From positions 1 to 64,000 of the forward strand of contig CAVPXF010000052.1 in the NCBI GenBank assembly GCA_963709655.1: a DNA stretch of 64,000 bases. The letters are read 5' to 3'. Below are positions 54,298 through 62,390 of this stretch, piece after piece (positions within the stretch are counted from its first letter, which is position 1; every line of letters begins with the position of its first letter). Position numbers and translations under genes: made by a program. Under the pieces are notes generated by a model. That model worked only from the letters and a program-made list of their open reading frames with translations. It did no database searches and was not told where the DNA came from. Source of the DNA: Roseiarcus sp963709655 (GTDB lineage Bacteria; Pseudomonadota; Alphaproteobacteria; Rhizobiales; Beijerinckiaceae).

Positions 54298-54633
54298 ATT
54301 GATCCCCTTCGCTTTTCCCCTGCCGCGAGGCCCAATGCCCCGCGGGCCAAGAAAACAGTAGAAAACACGATCAGGTCCGCTACGCTTAAGTCTTCCGATG
54401 AAAATGCTAGCTTTCTCAAGTCCGTGCACACCGCCATGGCCGCCGCCCGCAACACTTGCCGTCGAACGGCGCTCGTCGAGAAAAAACGGGACTCTGAAAA
54501 GTCTGGCGAACCTCGATCCATTGCGTTAATTCTCAACCTGCGTGCGTATTCGGTCAATTGGACTGAACGGTTAAGACCGTCTTAACCACTGGTCCTCTTG
54601 CGTGGCGATGAGCCTGTGACTGACAATCGTTCG
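54298..54633. other. Divergent intergenic region
   Basis: About 335 bases between the leftward PEP-CTERM gene and the rightward NarL-type regulator; no supported gene. It is less GC-rich than its surroundings and should contain both promoters. Confidence 0.4.
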
Positions 54634-55383
54634 ATGAAGCTCTTGATCGTCGACGACCATCCGGTCGTGCGCGAGGGGCTGGCCGCCCTGCTGCGGCAGG
54701 CGGGTCCGGACACGATTGTGTTGTTGGCCGCCGACAGCGTGCAAGGCCTGAGTATCGCGGACGCTCATCCGGATCTCGATGCGGTGATTCTCGATCTCGC
54801 GCTGCCCGGGACCGACGGATTGTCGGCGCTCATTGAGTTCGGCAAGCGACGTCCCCAATTGCCGGTGATCATCCTGTCTTCATCCGAAGACCCGCGTGAT
54901 GTTCGGCGAGCGCGGGCGGCAGGCGCGCTCGGCTATATCCCCAAATCCGAGACCCCGCGGACCATCCTCGCGGCCTTGCAGTTTGTGCTCGCAGGCAATG
55001 TCTATGTGCCAACCTTCATGGTCAATGAAACCGCTCCGACCTCGGCCGAGGCTGCGGCCCATGGCAGGCCGGAGGGCGCCGGCGCAAGCCTGACCGCACG
55101 GCAGATCGATGTTCTGAGGCTGGTCTGCGACGGGCGCTCGAACAAGGAGATCGCGCGGACGCTCGGGCTCTCCGACAACACGGTCAAGGCGCATGTCACA
55201 GCAATCTTTAAAGCTCTCAACGTGGTAAATGGTATGCAGGCCTGCGCAGCTGCGAAGCTGGCTGCGCTGATCTTGCGAAGTGCGTATAGAGGATCATTGG
55301 CAAGTTTTGTTCTTGGACGACCGGGGTGGAGCAACCGTACCTTTCTTGCCTGTGCAGGAAGTTCCGCTCTCCACCGAATTTGA
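54634..55383 (+). CDS. NarL/LuxR-type response regulator with C-terminal extension
   Basis: A receiver domain (LLIVDDHPVVREGLAALL; VILDLALPGTDGL with phospho-Asp; ILSSS; IPKSETP) is followed by a LuxR helix-turn-helix (LTARQIDVLRLVCDGRSNKEIARTLGLSDNTVKAHVTAIFKALNV). In relatives the protein ends within about 15 residues after ALNVVNRTQA. Here a tail of about 45 residues follows (ILRSAYRGSLASFVLGRPGW...), with no recognisable fold, perhaps from loss of the original stop. The frame also permits TTG 54598 or GTG 54616 as starts; ATG 54634 begins the receiver directly. It is divergent from the PEP-CTERM gene and close to a hybrid kinase, a plausible partner. Confidence 0.85.
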   Translation: MKLLIVDDHPVVREGLAALLRQAGPDTIVLLAADSVQGLSIADAHPDLDAVILDLALPGTDGLSALIEFGKRRPQLPVIILSSSEDPRDVRRARAAGALGYIPKSETPRTILAALQFVLAGNVYVPTFMVNETAPTSAEAAAHGRPEGAGASLTARQIDVLRLVCDGRSNKEIARTLGLSDNTVKAHVTAIFKALNVVNGMQACAAAKLAALILRSAYRGSLASFVLGRPGWSNRTFLACAGSSALHRI

Positions 55384-55761
55384 GGCGTCCAAGGCCGAGG
55401 TCTGCTACGACCGCAACACGTCGACTCCGGGCCTTCAATCATCGATCCACATGGACGGCAAGGTTTGACACACCCGAGTTTCGAGCAGGTTTCACCCGCT
55501 CGGCCGCCCGGCATCTCTCAAGCTGTCCTCGTTGAACGCCCCGATCGAGAATTCGAGTCCCGGAACTTCCGCCACGGTGAACCCGTCACCTCACGTCCCG
55601 ATCGACGGTCGGCCGCCACCTAAGCCGCCGCCACCGCGACCCGCCTCCGGCTGCTCCGCCTCCCTCGTTGCGCCGGGAAGCTATCGGCCGCTCGGCCTCC
55701 TTGCAGACTTGCCATGGTCATCATCAGGGGCTATCGGCGTCTCGGAACCTGACCCCGAGCC
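55384..55761. other. Intergenic, no gene recognised
   Basis: About 380 GC-rich bases between the NarL-type regulator and the MotA-like gene. No supported gene. It probably holds the promoter of the MotA/OmpA-like operon. Confidence 0.35.
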
Positions 55762-56703
55762 ATGGCGAACGAACCGGACATCCGCCTTCTCACCTCGCCC
55801 CGCATCTTTCTGGTCGGGATGGCGGCGTTCCTGGCGCTTGTCGCCTTCGTCGTCCTGATTCTCCTCAAGCAGCTCCAACTCGCCTTCTCCGCCAACCCGG
55901 GCCTGAACGGCCTCATCCTCGGGGTGCTGGGCATCGGTTCGCTGTTCACGTTTCGCCAGGTCTTCCGGCTTTTTCGCGAGATCCGCTGGGTCAACTCCCT
56001 GACCGGGGCCTACGAGGACCGGAAGGTGAAGCAGCCGCTGCTGCTCGCCCCAATGGCCGCGATGCTGAACGCCGGAGCGGGCGCGAGCGGCCTTTCGACG
56101 CTGACTGCGCGCGCGATCCTCGATTCGATCGCCACACGGCTGGACGAGGGGCGCGAACTCAGCCGCTATCTGATCGGACTGCTGGTGTTTCTTGGCCTGC
56201 TCGGCACCTTCTGGGGCCTGTTGGAGACGGTCCACTCGATCAGCGGCGTGATCGAAAGCATGAAGACGGGCTCGGACACGACGTCGATGTTCGAGGATCT
56301 CAAGTCGGGCCTCTCGGCGCCGATCGCGGGCATGAGCGTTTCGTTCACCTCGTCGCTGTTCGGCCTCGCGAGCTCCCTCATTCTCGGCTTTCTCGACTTG
56401 CAGGCCGGACAAGCGCAGAACCGCTTCTATGCGGAATTCGAGGAGTTTCTGGCGAGCCATGTGCGGACGCAGGCCGTCGAAACGGAAGCCGTTCCTCAGC
56501 CGATGATCCCCGCCCAGGCGCCGGTCGAGCATCAAAAAAACGCCGCAGCCATCGCCACGCTCGCCGAAGGCATCCAGGCGCTGGTCGGCCATATGCGCAC
56601 CGAGCAGCAGCAGATCCGCAACTGGGTCGACGTTCAGGCGCAGCAGCAGGAGGACATCGGCAAACTGCTGCGGCGGCTGCTCGAAGAATTGACGACGCGC
56701 TGA
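55762..56703 (+). CDS. MotA/TolQ/ExbB-like membrane protein
   Basis: A 313-residue proton-channel-type protein with two N-terminal helices (IFLVGMAAFLALVAFVVLILL; GLILGVLGIGSLFTF) and two later ones (LIGLLVFLGLLGTFWGLLETV; MSVSFTSSLFGLASSLILGF). The central LGLLGTFWGLL and GLSAPIAGMSVSFTSSLFGL are the conserved pore motifs of the ExbB/MotA superfamily. The C-terminus is a Gln-rich coiled region. With the OmpA-domain gene downstream it forms a pair that uses proton flow to act on the cell wall; no flagellar genes are nearby, so a motility role is not implied. Confidence 0.9.
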   Translation: MANEPDIRLLTSPRIFLVGMAAFLALVAFVVLILLKQLQLAFSANPGLNGLILGVLGIGSLFTFRQVFRLFREIRWVNSLTGAYEDRKVKQPLLLAPMAAMLNAGAGASGLSTLTARAILDSIATRLDEGRELSRYLIGLLVFLGLLGTFWGLLETVHSISGVIESMKTGSDTTSMFEDLKSGLSAPIAGMSVSFTSSLFGLASSLILGFLDLQAGQAQNRFYAEFEEFLASHVRTQAVETEAVPQPMIPAQAPVEHQKNAAAIATLAEGIQALVGHMRTEQQQIRNWVDVQAQQQEDIGKLLRRLLEELTTR

Positions 56704-56885
56704 TTCCTTCGCCCCGTTCACGGGGGAGAAGAGCCTGTCCCCGGGCTTGACCCGGGGATGGTCCGAAGGACCGGATGAGGGGCGGCGCCAGCGCCAATGG
56801 TTAGCGCCGCCCCTCACCCCGACCCTCTCCCCGCAGTCGCGGAGCGCGAGGGGGCGCGCGGGGAAAAGTAGCATGGAGGAACGCA

Positions 56886-57911
56886 ATGCCGCTGTCGCGG
56901 GGACGTCGTTACGAGCCGGTCAACTACTGGCCGGGGTTCGTCGACGCGCTGTCGACGATGCTGCTCGTCATCATCTTCCTCTTGTCCGTGTTCATGCTGG
57001 CCCAGTTCTTTCTGTCGCGCGAGGTGACCGGGAAGGACGAAGCCTTGACGCGGCTCAATCGGCAGATCGAAGAACTGACCAACCTGTTGGCCCTGGAGCG
57101 CACCCAGAAGAGCGCCGACGAGACCAAGATTGCGACCCTCACCGCGACGCTCGATTCGGCTGAGCGCGAGCAGAAGCGTCTGAAAGACGTGGCGGCGGAC
57201 GCCTCCGCTTCGGCCGACGCCGCCGGGCGGGCCGCAGCGGCCGGAAGCGCGCTCGACGCCGAAAAGCAGCTTTCCGCCCGGGCGCTGGCCGAGGTCGACG
57301 TCCTCAATCAGCAGATCGCCGCGCTGCGCAAGCAACTCGCCGCAATCGAGGACGCGCTCTCGGCCTCGGAGACGGCCAATAAGGAGTCCCAGTCGAAGAT
57401 CGCCGACCTCGGCCAGCGGCTGAATGTCGCGCTCGCCCAAAAGGTGCAGGAGCTCAACCGCTACCGATCCGACTTCTTCGGCCGCTTGCGGCAGATCCTC
57501 GGCTCGCGTCCGGATATTCGCGTCGTCGGCGACCGGTTCGTGTTCGAATCCTCGGTGCTGTTCGACGTCGGCAAGGCCGACATCAGCCCGCAGGGCAAGC
57601 AATCGCTCGATACGCTCGCCGCCGCCATCCTCGACCTCGAGCGCGAGATCCCGCCGGATATCCCGTGGATCCTCCGGGTCGACGGCCACACGGACAGCCA
57701 GCCGATCACCGGGAACGGCCAGTACAAGTCGAACTGGGAGCTTTCGGCGGCGCGCGCCGTGGCCGTGGTGCAATATTTGGTGTCGAAGGGGGTGGAGCCG
57801 GACCGGCTTGCCGCCGCCGGCTTCGGCGAGTTCCAGCCGATCGACCAAGGAACCGACGAAGCCGCCATGGCGCGCAACCGTCGCATCGAACTAAAGCTGA
57901 CCGAGCGGTGA
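56886..57911 (+). CDS. OmpA/MotB-like peptidoglycan-binding protein
   Basis: A 341-residue protein. One N-terminal helix (FVDALSTMLLVIIFLLSVFMLAQFFL, about 18-43) carries the Asp-containing MotB-like channel segment. A long coiled coil follows (about 50-190), then an OmpA-like domain (about 205-341) with SSVLFDVGKADISPQG, VDGHTDSQPI and NWELSAARAVAVVQYLVSKG...RNRRIELKL, the peptidoglycan-binding signature. Start ATG 56886 follows GGAGGAACGCA. It is the partner of the MotA-like gene upstream. The stop overlaps the GNAT start. Confidence 0.92.
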   Translation: MPLSRGRRYEPVNYWPGFVDALSTMLLVIIFLLSVFMLAQFFLSREVTGKDEALTRLNRQIEELTNLLALERTQKSADETKIATLTATLDSAEREQKRLKDVAADASASADAAGRAAAAGSALDAEKQLSARALAEVDVLNQQIAALRKQLAAIEDALSASETANKESQSKIADLGQRLNVALAQKVQELNRYRSDFFGRLRQILGSRPDIRVVGDRFVFESSVLFDVGKADISPQGKQSLDTLAAAILDLEREIPPDIPWILRVDGHTDSQPITGNGQYKSNWELSAARAVAVVQYLVSKGVEPDRLAAAGFGEFQPIDQGTDEAAMARNRRIELKLTER

Positions 57912-58372
57912 GCATCTCTACCTGGACGTTGCGCGACTTCGATGAGCGCGACCTCCCGACGCTGGCCGACCTGTGGGTCGCGGCCTGGCGGGCGAGCGGT
58001 TTCGACATCGATTTCGAGGCGCGCCGCGCCTGGATCGTCCAACGGTTCCGCGCCCATCGGGCAGATGGCGGCGCGATCGTGGTGGGCCTCGACGACGACG
58101 GCCGGCCGGCGGGCTTCGTCACGCTCGATCAGGAAAGCGGCTATCTCGATCAGCTCTGCGTCGCGCCCGCCGAGAAGGGTTCCGGGCTCGCGGCCGCTCT
58201 TCTCGGGGCGGCCAAGCGGCTGAGCCCCGGCGTGATCGAACTCGACGTCAACGAAGCGAATGGGCGGGCGCGCCGGTTCTACGAACGGGAGGGCTTCGTC
58301 TTCGTGACGAGGGGCGCGAGCGCACAGTCCGGTCTGCCGACGATCCGGATGCGCTGGAGCGCGCGCGGCTGA
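57908..58372 (+). CDS. GNAT family N-acetyltransferase
   Basis: A 154-residue acetyltransferase. Motif A is YLDQLCVAPAEKGSGLAAALLGAAKRL (about 79-105), with the acetyl-CoA pyrophosphate loop, and motif B is LDVNEANGRARRFYEREGF. The GTG start at 57908 overlaps the stop of the OmpA-like gene (GTGA), so the two are coupled. The acceptor substrate is unknown. The gene order MotA-like, OmpA-like, GNAT suggests an operon. Confidence 0.9.
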   Translation: MSISTWTLRDFDERDLPTLADLWVAAWRASGFDIDFEARRAWIVQRFRAHRADGGAIVVGLDDDGRPAGFVTLDQESGYLDQLCVAPAEKGSGLAAALLGAAKRLSPGVIELDVNEANGRARRFYEREGFVFVTRGASAQSGLPTIRMRWSARG

Positions 58373-58547
58373 TCGGCTCCTTGTCGTGGCGCTGCGGCGC
58401 TCGATGCGGACAGCGTCGGGCTCCCTGCGCGCCTTTGTCGCGGTTGCGCTGACGTTCCTTGCCGGTTAGGCCATGCGCGGCGAAGGAGACGCCGCCGCCG
58501 CGCGCCGCGGCATAAAGACGGTCGCCCTTCCCAAGGAGATATCTTTC

Positions 58548-59657
58548 ATGCGCAATCTTCTCGTTGTGTCGCTGGCGGGCGTCGCCCTGTCGGCGTTCGC
58601 CGCGCCGGCGCTGGCGGACGACCTCGCCATCGCCGTCGCCGGCCCGATGACGGGCCCGCTCGCCTCGATCGGCGACCAGATGAAGCGCGGCGCGGAAGCC
58701 GCCGCCGCCGCGATCAACGACGCCGGCGGCGTCAATGGCCGCAAGATCAAGATCGTGGTCGAGGACAATTCCTGCGATCCGAAGCAGGCGGTCGCGGTGG
58801 CGAACCTGATCGTCGGGCAGCAGATCAAGTTCGTCGACGGCCATGCCTGCTCGGGCTCGTCCATCCCGGCCTCCGAGGTCTATGCGGATAACAACATCCT
58901 GATGATGAGCCCCGCCTCGTCGAACCCGACGCTGACGGAAAAGGGCTATCCGACCATCCTGCGGCTCTACCCGCGCGACGACGCGCAGGGCGCCTTCGCC
59001 GCGCCCTGGATCGTCGAGCACTACAAGGGCAAGAAGATCGCCATCCTGCATGACAAGTCGGCCTACGGCAAAGGCCTCGCGACCGTGGTCAAGGACAAGC
59101 TTAACGCCGCCGGCGTCACCGAGATCCTGTTCGAGGGCCTCAATCCGGGCGAGAAGGACTACAGCGCCATCGTCTCCAAGCTGAAAGGCGCCGGCGCGGA
59201 GTTTGTCTATTTCGGCGGCTATCATCCGGAGGCCGGCCTCATCCTGCGCCAGTCGGCGGACCAGAACTTTAAGCCGCAGCTGATGAGCGCCGACGCGCTC
59301 GCCACCTCGGAGTTCTGGCAGATCTCGGGGCCCGCCGGCGAGGGCGCGCTGTTCACCTTCCCCTCCGATCCGCGGCGGTCGCCGGCCGCAGCCAAAGCGC
59401 TCGCCGAGTTCAAGGCCCAGGGCGTCAACCCGGAAGGCTTCACGCTGATCAGCTACGGCGTCGTCCAGGCGATCGCCGACGGCGTCAAGACAGCGGGTTC
59501 CGACGATCCGAAGGCGGTCGCCAAGGCGCTCAAGAGCGGCGAGCCTTTCGACACGGTGCTCGGCCCGATCGCCCTCGACGCCAAGGGCGACATGAAGGAC
59601 CCGCATTTCGACCTCAACAAATGGAGCGACGGCAAGTACGCCGCAATCTCCCGGTAG
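58548..59657 (+). CDS. LivJ-type branched-chain amino acid periplasmic binding protein
   Basis: A 369-residue type I periplasmic binding protein. ATG 58548 follows AAGGAGAT and opens a signal peptide (MRNLLVVSLAGVALSAFAAPALA). The mature protein reads DDLAIAVAGPMTGPLASIGDQMKRGAE...INDAGGVNGRKIKIVVEDNSCDPKQAVAVAN, a classical LivJ/LivK N-terminus, with VDGHACSGSSIPAS for ligand contacts. There are no permease or ATPase genes beside it, so it is an orphan binding protein; the permeases could be those at 37.6-41.2 kb or elsewhere. Confidence 0.93.
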   Translation: MRNLLVVSLAGVALSAFAAPALADDLAIAVAGPMTGPLASIGDQMKRGAEAAAAAINDAGGVNGRKIKIVVEDNSCDPKQAVAVANLIVGQQIKFVDGHACSGSSIPASEVYADNNILMMSPASSNPTLTEKGYPTILRLYPRDDAQGAFAAPWIVEHYKGKKIAILHDKSAYGKGLATVVKDKLNAAGVTEILFEGLNPGEKDYSAIVSKLKGAGAEFVYFGGYHPEAGLILRQSADQNFKPQLMSADALATSEFWQISGPAGEGALFTFPSDPRRSPAAAKALAEFKAQGVNPEGFTLISYGVVQAIADGVKTAGSDDPKAVAKALKSGEPFDTVLGPIALDAKGDMKDPHFDLNKWSDGKYAAISR

Positions 59658-59682
59658 AGGGTCGCCTGTTCGTTCTCTAACG

Positions 59683-59712
59683 CGCGCCGCGGCTCGAACG
59701 TGCCGCGGCGCG
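59683..59712 (+). terminator. Hairpin terminator after the LivJ-type gene
   Basis: A perfect ten-base-pair stem CGCGCCGCGG / CCGCGGCGCG with a ten-base loop, 25 bases past the stop, followed by AGCTTATTTTA. The U-run is imperfect, so termination strength is uncertain. Confidence 0.65.
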
Positions 59713-59731
59713 AGCTTATTTTAGGGCGCCT

Positions 59732-60715
59732 ATGCACATTCTGGTGACCGGAGCGGCCGGCATGGTTGGCCGCAAGCTGACGGAGAGCCTGGCTCGGTTT
59801 GGCGGAGCCGGTGGAAAGCCCGTCGACGCGCTGACGCTGATCGACGTGGTCGAGCCGCGAGCGCCGGCGGGTCTCGCGGATCGGACGGTCGCGCGCGGGG
59901 CGGACATCGCCGCGCCGGGCGTGGCCGAGGCTATGATCGCCGGCCGACCGGACATCGTCTTCCATCTCGCCGCGATCGTCTCGGGCGAGGCGGAGGCCGA
60001 TTTCGACAAGGGCTATCGCATCAATCTCGACGCCACGCGCAGCCTGTTCGACGCGATCCGCGCTGCGAACGTCGCCTCCGGCTACTGGCCGCGCGTCGTG
60101 TTCGCCTCCTCCATCGCCGTTTTCGGGGCCCCCTTTCCGGACAAGATCGGCGACGATTTCTTCACGACGCCGCTGACGAGCTACGGCACGCAAAAGGCGA
60201 TCGCGGAACTCCTGCTGGCCGACTATTCGCGGCGCGGCTTTTTCGACGGGATCGGGCTGCGCCTGCCGACCATCTGCGTCAGGCCAGGAAAGCCGAACAA
60301 GGCGGCGTCGGGATTCTTCTCCAGCATCATCCGCGAGCCGCTCGTCGGGCAAGAGGCCGTGCTGCCGGTATCCGAGGACGTGCGCCACTGGCACGCGAGT
60401 CCGCGCTCGGCGGTGGGATTCTTCCGGCATGCCGCGGACATGGAGCTTTCGGCGCTCGGCGCCCGCCGCAGCCTGACGTTGCCGGGCTGTTCGGCGACCG
60501 TCGGCGATCAGATCGCCGCGCTCGAGCGGATCGCCGGGCGCAAGGCGACGGCGCTCATCCGCCGCGAGCCCGATCCGGCGATCGAGCGGATCGTCGCCGG
60601 CTGGCCCAGCGACTTCGATGCGCGTCGAGCGCTCGCCCTCGGCTTTCGCGCCGAGACCTCGTTCGACGACATCGTGCGGGCGCACGTCGAGGACGAGCTG
60701 GGCGGGAAGGCGTAG
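59732..60715 (+). CDS. NAD-dependent sugar-acid dehydrogenase/epimerase (D-erythronate dehydrogenase DenD-like)
   Basis: A 327-residue extended short-chain dehydrogenase. The Rossmann motif is GAAGMVGRKL (residues 7-16). FHLAAIVSGEAEADFDKGYRINLDATRSLFDA, SSIAVFGAPFPD and the catalytic pair in TSYGTQKAIAELLL (Tyr and Lys four apart) are all in place. The pattern VSGEAEADFDKGYRIN...LTSYGTQK with HWHASPRSAVGFF matches the DenD family, which oxidises D-erythronate or similar acids, as I recall it. It stands alone after a hairpin. Confidence 0.85.
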   Translation: MHILVTGAAGMVGRKLTESLARFGGAGGKPVDALTLIDVVEPRAPAGLADRTVARGADIAAPGVAEAMIAGRPDIVFHLAAIVSGEAEADFDKGYRINLDATRSLFDAIRAANVASGYWPRVVFASSIAVFGAPFPDKIGDDFFTTPLTSYGTQKAIAELLLADYSRRGFFDGIGLRLPTICVRPGKPNKAASGFFSSIIREPLVGQEAVLPVSEDVRHWHASPRSAVGFFRHAADMELSALGARRSLTLPGCSATVGDQIAALERIAGRKATALIRREPDPAIERIVAGWPSDFDARRALALGFRAETSFDDIVRAHVEDELGGKA

Positions 60716-60921
60716 CCGGTCGCGGGAACCTCCCCTGGGGTGCGCCGGCTCCTGCGGCGCCGGGTCGCCGGGGACGACCGCGGTTTTCGGACAAGAGCGC
60801 TATATTTTCAAAGACTTAGGCGCCGCCCGGAGCAATTCTTCGAACAGGACTTTAATGATTTCAAAGGCTTGGCGTGAGGTATGGAAAGTCAACTGCCAGG
60901 AAGGGCTGCCATGAACAATAA

Positions 60922-61007
60922 CCTCATCCTGAGCCTGTCGAAGGATGATCCAGTAGGCGGGGACGTTCGTGCGCGCTGGAGCGTCCTTCGACAAGCTCAG
61001 GACGAGG
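60922..61007. repeat. Inverted pair of a common 24-bp motif
   Basis: The motif CCTCATCCTGAGCCTGTCGAAGGA at 60922-60945 is the inverted complement of TCCTTCGACAAGCTCAGGACGAGG at 60984-61007 (22 of 24 matches). The arms could form a long hairpin with a 38-base loop upstream of the beta-lactamase gene. This CTTCGACAAGCTCAGGA-type element is a common intergenic repeat in alphaproteobacteria. Confidence 0.8.
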
Positions 61008-61051
61008 GGCGAAGAGGCCGTCAGTTACCAAGTCAAAACCCTCGGCGGGAC

Positions 61052-61936
61052 ATGCTCGCGGGTCGCCGCGCCTTCATGACCGGACTGGCGGCGGCTCTCG
61101 CCGCGGGCGGCGGGGCGCGCGCCGACGCAGCTCAAGACGCGCGCCTCGCTGAGGCCGCCGATCGGATCGCGACGATCGAGAAGCGCGCAGGCGGCCGGCT
61201 CGGCGTGGCCGTGCTCGACACCGGAAGCGGCGCAAGGCTCCTCTATCGCGCCGACGAGCGCTTCCCGATGTGCAGCACGTTCAAGCTTCTGGCCTCGGCC
61301 GCCGTTCTGAAGCGCGTCGACGCGGGCCTCGAAGCGCTCGGGCGCTTCATTCCTTATGGACAGGCCGACCTTCTGGACTACGCGCCGGTGACGAAAGCCC
61401 ACCTCGCCGCCGGGGGCATGACCCTCGGCGAGCTTTGCTCGGCGGCGATCGACTGGAGCGACAACACTGCGGCCAATCTGATCCTGCAGACCATCGGCGG
61501 TCCTGCGGGCTTCACCGAATTTGCCCGATCGCTCGGCGATTCCGTGACCCGCCTCGACCGCGACGAGCCGTCGCTCAACACCGCGATCCCCGGCGATCCG
61601 CGCGACACGACGAGTCCGCTCGCCATGGCGCGAGACCTGCAAACGGTCCTCATCGGGACTGTCCTGTCGGACGTCTCGAAGACACAGCTTGAATCCTGGC
61701 TGATCGCCGACAAGGTCGGCGACAAACGGCTGCGCGCCGGACTGCCGCCAAGTTGGCGGATCGGCGACAAGACCGGTAGCGGCGACCATGGCACGGCCAA
61801 CACGATCGCGATTCTTCGCCCGCCGAGCCGCGCGCCCCTGCTGGCCGCAGTCTATTACACCGAGGGACCGGAAGCGATGGATGCGCGCAACGCCGTGCAC
61901 GAACAGGCAGCGGAAATCATTCTCTCGACGTTTTGA
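61052..61936 (+). CDS. bla: Class A beta-lactamase
   Basis: A 294-residue serine beta-lactamase with every class A active-site element: CSTFK (the nucleophilic Ser and Lys), SDN (in DWSDNTAANL), EPSLN (the general-base Glu) and KTG (in DKTGSGDHG). The N-terminus (GRRAFMTGLAAALAAGGG) has a twin-arginine-like signal, so export through Tat is possible. The frame extends upstream through a repeat, but ATG 61052 is the natural start. It looks chromosomal and intrinsic rather than mobile: no IS or integron sequence flanks it. The spectrum cannot be predicted from here. Confidence 0.95.
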   Translation: MLAGRRAFMTGLAAALAAGGGARADAAQDARLAEAADRIATIEKRAGGRLGVAVLDTGSGARLLYRADERFPMCSTFKLLASAAVLKRVDAGLEALGRFIPYGQADLLDYAPVTKAHLAAGGMTLGELCSAAIDWSDNTAANLILQTIGGPAGFTEFARSLGDSVTRLDRDEPSLNTAIPGDPRDTTSPLAMARDLQTVLIGTVLSDVSKTQLESWLIADKVGDKRLRAGLPPSWRIGDKTGSGDHGTANTIAILRPPSRAPLLAAVYYTEGPEAMDARNAVHEQAAEIILSTF

Positions 61937-62390
61937 CGGGCGAGGACCTCGAGGCGACGAGTGCTAAAGCATTCACACATCTCTTGGCGGACGGGCGCCA
62001 TTGAACGGGCGACTAGCGTCCCCGCCCCCCATCGCCCGTCGACAGACGGGCGTCCTTCCGGACGCCCTATGGTGGGGGCGGGACAGGGTGGGGGGTCGCG
62101 CTCACCTCTCATCTGGCACTGGAAGGGCTCCAAACTTTCCGAGCTCCGCGCGACCCCCCTCCTCGATCCTCCCCCACAAGTGGGGAGGAAGCCGCCCTCC
62201 GAGCGTTGGGCATGGCAGTAGCGAGCCACGGAGATATGTGAATCTCATAGCCCACAAGGGGGAGGAAGCCACCCACCGAACGTCGGGCATGGCAGCAGCG
62301 AGAGATGTGTGAATGCCGTAGCTTACCGGCGGCGGCGGCCAAGGCCCGGACGCGCGAGCCCGGCCGGAGGATCTATGTCATAAGGAAACG
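61937..62390. repeat. Intergenic element bounded by inverted repeats (61963-62322)
   Basis: No gene. The segment is bounded by GCTAAAGCATTCACACATCTC (61963-61983) and its near-complement GAGATGTGTGAATGCCGTAGC (62302-62322), matching at 19 of 21 positions. Inside are two direct copies of a GGAGGAAGCC...GGGCATGGCAG-AGCGAG motif about 80 bases apart (near 62181 and 62261), plus small hairpins such as CCTCCCCCACAAGTGGGGAGG. The whole resembles a non-coding repeat cassette. Confidence 0.65.

Noticed and set aside
60800..60994. A 64-residue minus-strand frame upstream of the beta-lactamase
   Set aside because: It runs through the inverted-repeat region, has no ribosome site and no recognised similarity.
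61052..61936. Beta-lactamase as a recently acquired mobile resistance gene
   Set aside because: No insertion sequence, integron or attachment site flanks it and its base composition matches the neighbourhood; it looks like an intrinsic chromosomal gene.
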